Source: [Zimmermannella] bifida NBRC 103089
GTDB taxonomy: Bacteria > Actinomycetota > Actinomycetes > Actinomycetales > Microbacteriaceae
Reading direction: 5' to 3'
Assembly: GCF_001570925.1 (NCBI RefSeq)
Contig: NZ_BCSP01000009.1
Coordinates: 1 to 64,000, forward strand
DNA length: 64,000 bases
Shown here: one piece after another, positions 9,002-16,472 of the stretch
Layout: every line of letters begins with the position of its first letter
How positions within the stretch are numbered: the stretch's first letter is position 1
Program-made: the position numbers and the translations under genes
Notes under the pieces: model-generated
Databases searched by the model: none
Seen by the model: only the letters and a program-made list of their open reading frames with translations
Told to the model about the DNA's origin: nothing

Positions 9002-9448
9002 TTAGCGGTCGCCGTGCTCGAGTTCTCGGTCGCGGCGAAGCGCCAACCCAACCGGTGCCGAGAACGACAGCAATAGGCCGATCAACGACAGCGCTGCCAA
9101 CACCCAACCGATCCATGCTGCGATGTCACCCTGGAGGATGACAACGGATGCTGCCACCTGCAGCACCTGCCAGACCGTAACCGGCCCGCGGACCCACGAC
9201 TGCATCCGCCAGACACCAACGGTCAGCGTGATCAACGCCACCGCAGCAAGCACTGCCATGACCAGCAGCGCGATTGACGAAGCCAGAGAAAGCGCTGGTT
9301 GGGTCAACAATTCGTAGATGAGCAGACCACTAACGGCGCACATTGTGAGCGCCTCGATTCCGACGACAGCCGCGAGCGCGGTCAAATACGGATGGCGCGG
9401 CCCACGTGACACTTCTGCACCATCACCGTGGTCGTCTTGCACATGCAA
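9002..9448 (-). CDS. Small membrane protein, unknown function (about 148 aa)
   Basis: Four hydrophobic segments separated by short polar loops, with a charged N-terminus and a short Arg/Asp-rich tail (ALRRDRELEHGDR). I do not recognise a named family. The TTG at 9448 is chosen because AAGGGA lies 9 bp upstream; an in-frame GTG at 9442 and a TTG at 9487 are alternatives. It ends about 90 bp from bcp, convergently, and its 5' end is back-to-back with whiB1. Confidence 0.7.
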   Translation of the reverse strand: MHVQDDHGDGAEVSRGPRHPYLTALAAVVGIEALTMCAVSGLLIYELLTQPALSLASSIALLVMAVLAAVALITLTVGVWRMQSWVRGPVTVWQVLQVAASVVILQGDIAAWIGWVLAALSLIGLLLSFSAPVGLALRRDRELEHGDR

Positions 9449-9615
9449 CTTGATAAATCCCTTGATTGGCCTGAACCTGCGTGGCAAGATGTTACTTCAG
9501 ATCGCGACGCAGACCGCTGAATTCACTTTCGTGCAACATCGCTCGCGTCCGATACCCCAGCTCACAACGAGCGACGTTTTCGCGCCGCAGTGCGCGTAGC
9601 AAGGAGCACCATTAC

Positions 9616-9864
9616 ATGGACTGGCGTGATAGCGCGGCCTGCCTCAACGCTGACCCGGAACTGTTCTTTCCCGTTGGTAACACTGGACCAGCCGTAGAAC
9701 AGATCGATGCAGCAAAGTCGGTGTGTGCGCATTGCCCGGTAACCGAGCAGTGCCTGCAATACGCGCTCGACACGAACCAGGACTCGGGTGTTTGGGGCGG
9801 TCTGTCTGAAGACGAACGCCGCGCACTCAAGCGCCGCGCCGCCCGCGCTCGCCGCGCCGGCTGA
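9616..9864 (+). CDS. whiB1: WhiB1-type iron-sulfur transcription factor (82 aa)
   Basis: Actinobacterial [4Fe-4S] regulator. Its cluster is nitric-oxide sensitive in mycobacteria, and it works with the primary sigma factor. The four ligands are visible at C9, C37, C40 and C46 (C-x2-C-x5-C), followed by the family turn GVWGG and a basic C-terminus RRALKRRAARARR that contacts DNA. AAGGAG lies 9 bp before the ATG. Length and cysteine spacing fit WhiB1 better than other Wbl classes, and the neighbouring PdtaS-like kinase matches the whiB1/pdtaS order of mycobacteria. Confidence 0.95.
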   Translation: MDWRDSAACLNADPELFFPVGNTGPAVEQIDAAKSVCAHCPVTEQCLQYALDTNQDSGVWGGLSEDERRALKRRAARARRAG

Positions 9865-9887
9865 CTCTTGCCGCGCCTGCGGTTACG

Positions 9888-9914
9888 GCCCAAAATCACG
9901 CTGATTTTCAGGGC
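9888..9914 (+). terminator. Possible terminator after whiB1
   Basis: Stem GCCC-AAAATCA / TGATTTT-CA-GGGC with a 2-nt bulge and a CGC loop. There is no proper T-tract, so termination is uncertain. Confidence 0.35.
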
Positions 9915-10081
9915 AAAACCGCCCTCGCTGTTACACCCAACTACGGCGCTCATTGGCGACTGTTAGCTGCTGTAACCGTTGCTCCCGTTCGGGCGGCGTT
10001 GTGCTACCTGCACTCGATCGATGACAGCCCGTTGTCGTGTATGTGATTACCGTGCAGCGGTGATTGCCTTGCAGGCTCGCG

Positions 10082-11602
10082 CTAGCCGTTAACACCCCAG
10101 CGTTTCGGGATGCTGATTTCGACCGTGGTACCGGTTCCCACAATAGAATTCCACGCGATCTGGCCGCCGAGCTCACCCTCGACCAGCGTGCGCACGATCT
10201 GCGTTCCGAGACCCGATGCATCCGGTGCCCCGGTGAAGCCGCAGCCATTGTCGCGCACGTGAATGTCGAGGAACTCTTCGTTCGGTTCGATTTCAACGCT
10301 GATTTCGCCGGGTTCTTCGGCGGATACGCCGTCGGCGAATCCATGTTCAACCGCGTTGGTGATGAGTTCGGTGAGCGCGAGCGCCAGCGGCGTGGCATAT
10401 TCGCTCGGCACCGCACCGAAGGAACCGCGCAGCACGGGGCGCACTTGCCCGGCACCTTCGCCCGTTGCGACTTCGGTCGCCAGCCGCATGACGCGGGTAA
10501 AGACTTCGTCGAAGTTCACCGATTGCGAAAAGCCGCCAGAGAGCGTGTCGTGCACGACGGCAATTGACGACACACGCCGCATCGCGTGCAGCAGTGATTC
10601 GCGTGCTTCGTCGCTGCGGGCACGGCGAGCCTGGATGCGCAGCAACGCGGCCACAGTCTGCAGGTTGTTCTTGACGCGGTGGTGAATTTCGCGGATGGTG
10701 GCGTCTTTGGTGATGAGTTCTTGCTGCTGGTGCCGCACATCGGTGGTGTCGCGGCAGAGCACTACGGCGCCGATGCGCTCTCCCCCGCGATAGAGCGGCA
10801 GTGATCGCATGGTGACGGTCACGCCCTTGGCGTTGACGTCGCTGACGCAGGGTGCTTGGCCGGCAACCACGAGTGGCAGTGCTTCGTCGACCGAGACATT
10901 GCGCTTGTCGTCGAGCAGCATCGAGGCGACCTCGGCGAAGACTTCACCTTCGAGTTCGCCGCCGAAGCCGAGCTTGTTCATTGCCGACAGCGCGTTCGGG
11001 CTGGCAAACGTCACCACGCCGTCAACATTGAGTCGAATCATGCCGTCGGATGCCCGTGGGGCGCCTCGGCGCGAGAAATCTGGGGCGGCGATGTCGGGGA
11101 AGTCGCCGGCTTGGATCATGTCAAACATGTCGTCGGCACACTCGCGGAATGTCACTTCTTGACGGGTGAGCTGCCGGGTTCGCGCCACGTTGGTGTGGCG
11201 GCTGATGATCGCGATGGGGCTAGCCGACCGCACCAGGCGATCGCCTTCCGCTCGCTTCGAGAACACCGGTGTGGTCGTGAGCTGCGCCGGAATCTCATCG
11301 AACCAGTCTGGTGTCGAGGAGATGCGCGTGATGCCTTCTTCGTAGCAGGCACGAACATCGTGTTCCCACTGTTCGCGGACGCGCTGACCGATGAGGTCGC
11401 GGTAAAACAGCGTTGGTGCGCTGGCAGGACGGACTTGGCTTATCGCCACGAAGTTTCCCTCGTGGTCACGCACCCACATTACGAGGTCGGCGAGCGCCAT
11501 ATCGGCCAACAATTGCGAGTCGGCAAGCAGCAACATCAACCATTCGCGGTCCACATCGTCGAGTTCGCTGTGCTGGCGGATGAGTTGCGAGAGTCGAGAC
11601 AC
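10082..11602 (-). CDS. pdtaS: PdtaS-like sensor histidine kinase (506 aa)
   Basis: Cytoplasmic two-component sensor; in mycobacteria PdtaS phosphorylates PdtaR, an ANTAR RNA-binding antiterminator. Order: an N-terminal GAF-like sensor region (about 1-150), a PAS-like region (about 185-290), then a HisKA_2 dimerisation helix with EIHHRVKNNLQT (phospho-acceptor H307 or H308) and a HATPase domain (N-box LTELITNAVEHG, G-boxes DNGCGF and GLGTQIV). No membrane segment. It sits beside whiB1 as in mycobacteria; the PdtaR partner is not in this window. Confidence 0.93.
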   Translation of the reverse strand: MSRLSQLIRQHSELDDVDREWLMLLLADSQLLADMALADLVMWVRDHEGNFVAISQVRPASAPTLFYRDLIGQRVREQWEHDVRACYEEGITRISSTPDWFDEIPAQLTTTPVFSKRAEGDRLVRSASPIAIISRHTNVARTRQLTRQEVTFRECADDMFDMIQAGDFPDIAAPDFSRRGAPRASDGMIRLNVDGVVTFASPNALSAMNKLGFGGELEGEVFAEVASMLLDDKRNVSVDEALPLVVAGQAPCVSDVNAKGVTVTMRSLPLYRGGERIGAVVLCRDTTDVRHQQQELITKDATIREIHHRVKNNLQTVAALLRIQARRARSDEARESLLHAMRRVSSIAVVHDTLSGGFSQSVNFDEVFTRVMRLATEVATGEGAGQVRPVLRGSFGAVPSEYATPLALALTELITNAVEHGFADGVSAEEPGEISVEIEPNEEFLDIHVRDNGCGFTGAPDASGLGTQIVRTLVEGELGGQIAWNSIVGTGTTVEISIPKRWGVNG

Positions 11603-11611
11603 CGTTAAAGG

Positions 11612-13156
11612 TTACGCGACCTCGGCTGCAGAACCCCGCAGTTCCTGCCGCATTCGGGCAGAGAGCGCCACATACTGTTTCGCGAGCGCCGATCTCGGTG
11701 ATACTTCGGTGACCGCAGCACCCATCGTGATCGCTCGATCGCAGGCCTTCGCGTCATCGGGCAGTAGGGTTACGCGTTCGATGCCGCCAAAGCGACGCAG
11801 CACCTCCCGAACTTGCGTACCGGTGTCAGCCCCGTGCATCCCCCGCCGCACCCGGTTCATCACCACATCAATTCGGTCTGGTGATGCGGCCAAGTCGACC
11901 AGCGCCAAGCGCCCGCGCAGAAATCGTTGCAGTCCCACGGGTGTAGCTTCGCCTATGGCGAGGATGCGATCGGCACGCTCCAACACCGTCAGGGTTACCG
12001 CGTTTCGTCGCGGTGCAGCAACGTCGCTCAAGAGCTCTTCATCGTGTTCGAGGTTGAACCCGACATCAACGACGATGACGTCCACCCATTCGCGCAATTG
12101 GTCGAGCACCCCGCGGATGCGCTCGCGCGTGAGTTCTGGCCACCGGGCCGGGTTATTGATGCCAGTGAGCACGCGCAATCGGCTTGTACTGCAACGCACT
12201 TCGGCGCTGAGCCGATCGAGTTCGCTTGCGGTGAGTGACTGGGCACCGGCGAGCCGGCAGGCAGCGGCGATCCCCGGAGCTTCATCGGTGATGCCCAGAA
12301 GCTGGCCGATTGCGCCGCCATAAATATCGGCGTCGACGAGCACGGTTCGATAGCCGCACTTCGCGAGTTCGGTGGCGATCGCGATGGCACAGGTGGTGCG
12401 CCCGGGCGCACCATGTGGGCCCCAAACGGCAATGATCTGACCGAGTGGTGCGGGCGATGTGTTCGGCACTGGTCCACCAAGCTGATGTGTTCCGATAGGA
12501 CCCGCGCTGTGTGGCGGCATAGGAGCGGCAGCGTTCAGTTGCGGCGATGGCTGCGGTTGCCCGTTCGGTCGAGGCCGTCGACGCTCACGGTGCTTGCGCA
12601 TCTCGCGGCTGGCTGCGCGGCGGCGCGTGCCGCCACGGCCGCGGTGCTGCTGATCGTCGCCGTCCTGCCCTGGAGGTAGCGACGCCCCTGCCTGATACGG
12701 CTGACTGGGTTGGGACATCGGGATGAGCGATCCAGGTGTGCCTGGTGCGGCCCCCGGAAACATCGCCGCGGATTCCGACCCGGGCAGAGCCGGGGGCTGC
12801 GTACCGGAACGATACGCCCCTTGTTGTTGCAACAGTGCTTCAATCGGCGCCCAACCGTCACGCGCATCCACCCGATCCATGATCCCGAGCTCGATCGCCT
12901 GGCGCCGCTCCAACGAATCGGTATAAACCGCAATCGTTCGGGCTCCAGCGCGATCACAGGCGGAAAGGCTCTGCGCAGTGAGGGTCTCGGGCCCGGACTG
13001 TGCGACAACGATGTCTGGGGTGGACCGCAATACGTGTTCCGCGAGTGCCGCCGCGCCCGTAACTCGATCGAGAATCGTGTGCCCGTGGCGAATAATGTCT
13101 TCGAGCATATCGGCTTCGATCTCGAAGTCGACGGCGAGCAGGATGCGTTTGGTCAT
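11612..13156 (-). CDS. CpaE/MinD-like AAA ATPase with receiver-like N-terminus (514 aa)
   Basis: Three parts: residues 1-112 resemble a response-receiver fold, as in CpaE; residues about 113-240 are a Pro/Gln/Arg-rich linker with a basic patch (RRRAASREMRKHRERRRPRP); residues 240-514 are a MinD/ParA-type ATPase. Its P-loop is WGPHGAPGRTT (246-255), with Arg at the usual lysine position, followed by VDADIYGG (Walker A'). CpaE proteins localise pilus machinery, but no Tad pilus genes are present here. It overlaps the SAF-domain gene by 4 bp, so the two are probably partners. The role is inferred only at family level. Confidence 0.8.
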   Translation of the reverse strand: MTKRILLAVDFEIEADMLEDIIRHGHTILDRVTGAAALAEHVLRSTPDIVVAQSGPETLTAQSLSACDRAGARTIAVYTDSLERRQAIELGIMDRVDARDGWAPIEALLQQQGAYRSGTQPPALPGSESAAMFPGAAPGTPGSLIPMSQPSQPYQAGASLPPGQDGDDQQHRGRGGTRRRAASREMRKHRERRRPRPNGQPQPSPQLNAAAPMPPHSAGPIGTHQLGGPVPNTSPAPLGQIIAVWGPHGAPGRTTCAIAIATELAKCGYRTVLVDADIYGGAIGQLLGITDEAPGIAAACRLAGAQSLTASELDRLSAEVRCSTSRLRVLTGINNPARWPELTRERIRGVLDQLREWVDVIVVDVGFNLEHDEELLSDVAAPRRNAVTLTVLERADRILAIGEATPVGLQRFLRGRLALVDLAASPDRIDVVMNRVRRGMHGADTGTQVREVLRRFGGIERVTLLPDDAKACDRAITMGAAVTEVSPRSALAKQYVALSARMRQELRGSAAEVA

Positions 13157-13848
13157 GGCGTCGTCGTCCCCGCGTTCGCCGGAACATCGGGTTGAGATGC
13201 GCCTACCTGTTCGGCAGGTGGAGCCGGTGGATTCGGCGTTTCACTCACCGGTGCGTGCACCGGCACCAATTGGATCTTGGAATCGTTCGCCATAGCAGCC
13301 AGCACCGTAGCTACTTCCGTATCGGGAACGAGCACTTCGATTTCGAGGTCGTTGCGAATGACGAAGTCCTCTTGTTCTACGGTTCGCACGACCGTAGCGT
13401 TGGCCACGATAATCTCGGGTGCCGCAAACGTGCCCGGCCGCTCCCCCGGGGTCGCCGCCCAGACTTGCACCTCACTGCCGGTAGTGATCGTGGCTGAGAC
13501 ACTGCCGTCGATTCGCAGCACAACCGCAGCCATCGAATCGTCTTGTTCACCCAACGCCGACAGCGGCACGAGTTCTCCGGCACCAATCGGTCGGGTCGCG
13601 ATGAGGTCGCTACGGTCACGGTGTGCGTCCGGACGAAGGTATTGCGTTTGCCCACCCGAAAGGTTCATTTCCACTTCACGCAATTGCGTCGGTGCAATGC
13701 GCTCCCCCGGTGCCACTGCGCCATCGGTGACGTAGACCCGGACCGTTGTGGTCACGGACTGCACCACCGCCATGACTCCAATGACGGAGGCCGCAACCAA
13801 TAGCATCCCAATAAGGAGCCGGGGATCAACTCGCAATCGACTCTGCAC
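13153..13848 (-). CDS. SAF-domain membrane protein, CpaB-like (about 231 aa)
   Basis: One N-terminal membrane segment (about residues 10-30) followed by an extracytoplasmic SAF/CpaB-like domain (VYVTDGAVAPGERIAPTQLREVEM, then TRPIGAGELVPLSAL) and a Pro-rich tail. CpaB proteins are periplasmic parts of Tad pili; here it is paired only with the CpaE-like ATPase downstream (4-bp overlap). Two adjacent GTG codons (13851, 13848) lie behind AGG and make better starts than the distal TTG at 13890, whose extra 14 residues precede the natural basic n-region. Confidence 0.75.
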   Translation of the reverse strand: MQSRLRVDPRLLIGMLLVAASVIGVMAVVQSVTTTVRVYVTDGAVAPGERIAPTQLREVEMNLSGGQTQYLRPDAHRDRSDLIATRPIGAGELVPLSALGEQDDSMAAVVLRIDGSVSATITTGSEVQVWAATPGERPGTFAAPEIIVANATVVRTVEQEDFVIRNDLEIEVLVPDTEVATVLAAMANDSKIQLVPVHAPVSETPNPPAPPAEQVGASQPDVPANAGTTTP

Positions 13849-13979
13849 CACTCGCCTGCTTTCGTTCGGGCACGATCGGTTCGTGCGCAACGGGCAGTAT
13901 CTTGCGGGATGCGGTCAACTTTCCGACAAAGTTATCCACAGGCTAGGTCTGCGCGGGGTGCCGCTGGAATAATTGGGGC

Positions 13980-14234
13980 ATGCCCGAATCACGTTTCCTC
14001 ACGCTCGCCGACGTTGCGGAAGTGCTCAACGTCGAGCTGGACACCGTGCGCCAGCTCGTTGCGTCGAATGAGCTGCGGGCCATTCAAATCGGCACCGGTG
14101 GTGCCTGGCGCGTAGAACAGACCGAGCTGCAGCAGTTCGTAAATGACCAGTACGAGCGACGCCGCCGCGAATCCATGTTCGATCAAGCAGATTTCGCAGA
14201 CATCCCCGAAATTACCGGCTCATTCGGCAGTTAA
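13980..14234 (+). CDS. Small helix-turn-helix DNA-binding protein, excisionase-like fold (84 aa)
   Basis: The first 55 residues fit an HTH_17/MerR-type winged helix: FLTLADVAEVLNVELDTVRQLVASNELRAIQIG, then WRVEQTELQQFV. The tail is acidic. This domain occurs in phage excisionases, but short stand-alone versions are common actinobacterial housekeeping proteins, and no integrase is nearby, so I do not read it as a mobile element. It is transcribed away from the SAF/CpaE-like pair. Confidence 0.85.
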   Translation: MPESRFLTLADVAEVLNVELDTVRQLVASNELRAIQIGTGGAWRVEQTELQQFVNDQYERRRRESMFDQADFADIPEITGSFGS

Positions 14235-14320
14235 CGCGCACCGGCCACACCGCTGCACGCATCCGAGCGACTCCTCCCGCGGCCGCACCCAGGTGCATCC
14301 ACCTCATAATTCGGTGCGGC

Positions 14321-14965
14321 TCAGCTTGCGTTCGTTCGCACCAAGAACATTTGCGCAAACGGGATGACCCGATACACCCGCACATTCTCGGCACGGCGCA
14401 CACTCGCCAAGTCATGAATCGCAACATCAACGTGGTCGCGACCAACGCGGTCGATCGTGCCGAAACACTGCCCCATCGCGGTGAGGAACTCACAGGGCAC
14501 GCGCCGGCGGGCAAGGTCACGCAGCGGAATCGCGAAGCCGAGCCTCCCGGCAAGTGAGGCCGGATGCTCGGAGGCCGGGGTCAGCGAACGCGCGACCTGT
14601 GATTCCGTAAGCAAGAGCGAGCTGATTCCCGCAATGGGCACGATGATCGTGGCCTCTGGCTGTCGCGAGTGTGTCGACGCCGAGCTCGACGGCATACCTG
14701 CGCCGGAGGTCGACAGCGCTGGCCGAGCCGAAAACCAATCGGCGCCAAACTCAATCGGCAGGACTTCGAGGCGGTCGCCCGAATCCACGAGCAGGGTGAC
14801 GGATTCGCCCGGTTCAAGCGTGCGTTCCAACGCCGTAATGCGTTCGCGCAGCGTCAGACGCGCAAGCCGCAGGCGTTCGTCTTCGATCGCCGACCGTCGC
14901 TGTTCCGCTTCGAGCTCCGCATCGAATTGGCCAGCGAGGTCGTCGAACAGTTCGTCCCAGCGCAT
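14321..14965 (-). CDS. Conserved hypothetical protein (214 aa)
   Basis: Begins MRWDELFDDLAGQFDAELEAEQRR, a helical, possibly coiled-coil region (1-55), followed by a beta-rich region with short strands (about 60-130) and a final segment of about 80 residues (RRVPCEFLTAMGQCFGTIDRV) that may form a small barrel. No signal peptide or membrane helix. I recognise the pattern as an actinobacterial hypothetical but no function. The ATG at 14965 is preferred over the upstream in-frame start at 14986 because it begins at the folded helix. Confidence 0.75.
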   Translation of the reverse strand: MRWDELFDDLAGQFDAELEAEQRRSAIEDERLRLARLTLRERITALERTLEPGESVTLLVDSGDRLEVLPIEFGADWFSARPALSTSGAGMPSSSASTHSRQPEATIIVPIAGISSLLLTESQVARSLTPASEHPASLAGRLGFAIPLRDLARRRVPCEFLTAMGQCFGTIDRVGRDHVDVAIHDLASVRRAENVRVYRVIPFAQMFLVRTNAS

Positions 14966-15161
14966 TGAATGAGTGTGACCCAACAATGCAACAACGATGC
15001 CGACTTATCCACAAGCCGATCTGCACACCGTTGCCAACGCCGAAATACCCCTGGAATTCGAGAACTTATCCACAATTCAACATTCGTTTCCCAAACTGTC
15101 GCGCATCTCTGGCATCAATATTCCCGTTCATGCATCGTTCGCTCATCGTTGAGGAGACGCC

Positions 15162-15641
15162 ATGTCCGCCCTTGCTCGCACCGCCGCATCCGGAATCGCC
15201 CAGACAACGACGCTGTCACAGGTCAAACTCAACACCCCGACTTCCCCAAACCTCTCGCTCGGCGAAGGGTATTTCACTGCCCAGCGCGCCCTCCCCGCAA
15301 ACCTGCCAAATCCGGAACCACTCGTCAGCAACCTGGCTCGCGGCGTATTTGAGGCCCTTGCCGGCACGCGAGAAGTCGAACAGATTGCTCGTTGGGTTTC
15401 GCCCGACGTATTCAGCCACCTACTCCGCCGCACCCAACACGCGGCACGTGCACGGCGGGAACGGCAGCAACCGGTGCGCCGACCCACGATCTACGTGCGC
15501 CGCGCCCTCTGGCAGTCACCGCGCGACGGCATCGTTGAGGCCACGGTCATCGTCGACCTCGGTGTACGGGCACGCGCCGTTGCGATTCGACTTGAGGTCT
15601 ACCGCAACCGGTGGCGCGCTGAACGCATCAACATTCTCTAA
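15162..15641 (+). CDS. Rv3235-family protein (159 aa)
   Basis: GAGGAG lies 7 bp before the ATG. The N-terminal 60 residues are low-complexity. The C-terminal 100 residues form a compact alpha/beta domain (LARGVFEALAGTREVEQIARWVSPDVF, then a strand-rich end VRRALWQSPRDGIVEATVIVDLG) typical of the small Rv3235-like family encoded close to secA in actinobacteria. The C-terminal fold resembles a cystatin/NTF2-like sheet, but its role is unknown. It is convergent with the phosphatase gene; stops are about 20 bp apart. Confidence 0.75.
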   Translation: MSALARTAASGIAQTTTLSQVKLNTPTSPNLSLGEGYFTAQRALPANLPNPEPLVSNLARGVFEALAGTREVEQIARWVSPDVFSHLLRRTQHAARARRERQQPVRRPTIYVRRALWQSPRDGIVEATVIVDLGVRARAVAIRLEVYRNRWRAERINIL

Positions 15642-15660
15642 CACCACAGCACCGCAACGA

Positions 15661-16404
15661 TTAGTGGCTCGCGAGCAGCCACGACCGGGCGTAGTCCAGG
15701 TCGGCCGCACGCACACCGTGATCGCCGAGCACCCGGTGCACATCGATTTCGGTCAAGAATTCCGCGAGCGCCGCGCGACGATCCGCACACACCTGCGCGA
15801 GTTCCGCATCCGGTAGCCAACGCTCGTAGGGATGCGGTGTCTTACGCACGAGCTGATGGGCACTGATGGCGCGCATCGCGAGCTCGTCTTCATAGGTGAT
15901 GTCGTCAATATCTGCGCCGAGCCCACGCAAGAGCAGCGAGGTCACGAGCCCCGTGCGGTCGCGCCCGGCAGAGCAGCAGACGAGCGTGCCGGGGCCCGCC
16001 GCAATCACCCGCGAGACGGCCCGGACAACTCGCGGCGCAAAAAGTGCCATGAAGTCTGGGTAGCCCGACGGGTGATTGAGATACGGCACGAACCGCGCGC
16101 GAAACTCAGCGTTGTCGGGGTCTTCCACCGGCTGAAAGTCGTATTCGATGTTGCCGCGCTCGGGCAGACCGTCATCGGTCGGTAGCGGTTTTGGCTCGCG
16201 GGGATCCCGGAAATCCAGAATGCGCTTGACGCCCGCTGCCGCCGCCAAACTAAAGGCTTCAGGCTGCCATGCCTGGGTCTGTCCCGAACGGAAGAGCACA
16301 CCTGGCCGAATCACCCCGTCGGCAATGCGCACGCCACCAAGGTCTCGGGCATTGAACGCGCCCGGCCAATTGCAACTGCGGTCCGATCGTTCGGCAGACG
16401 TCAT
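15661..16404 (-). CDS. Tyrosine-protein phosphatase, PtpB-like (247 aa)
   Basis: Fits the tyrosine/serine phosphatase family of mycobacterial PtpB: N-terminal FNARDLGGVR, then the P-loop LVCCSAGRDRTGL with catalytic C144 and R150 (C-x5-R) and the Asp of GRDRTG. The residue before the catalytic cysteine, normally His, is Cys here (C143). The start ATG at 16404 has an AAAGG site upstream; the frame is open to 16473 but would abut the secA stop. It follows secA on the same strand with a 68-bp gap. No signal peptide, though relatives may be secreted. Confidence 0.87.
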   Translation of the reverse strand: MTSAERSDRSCNWPGAFNARDLGGVRIADGVIRPGVLFRSGQTQAWQPEAFSLAAAAGVKRILDFRDPREPKPLPTDDGLPERGNIEYDFQPVEDPDNAEFRARFVPYLNHPSGYPDFMALFAPRVVRAVSRVIAAGPGTLVCCSAGRDRTGLVTSLLLRGLGADIDDITYEDELAMRAISAHQLVRKTPHPYERWLPDAELAQVCADRRAALAEFLTEIDVHRVLGDHGVRAADLDYARSWLLASH

Positions 16405-16472
16405 CGGTGTCACCTTTCTTGGCAGGTACGCCGATGGGCGCAACACCTGTCGTGCTGCGCCCATCGTGTGCA

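Noticed and set aside
11612-13848. Tad/Flp pilus locus
   Set aside because: Only CpaE-like and CpaB-like genes are present; no CpaF, TadB, TadC or pilin in the window.
13980-14234. Excisionase-like protein as sign of a prophage or island
   Set aside because: No integrase, att repeats or phage genes around; stand-alone HTH proteins of this kind are ordinary in actinobacteria.
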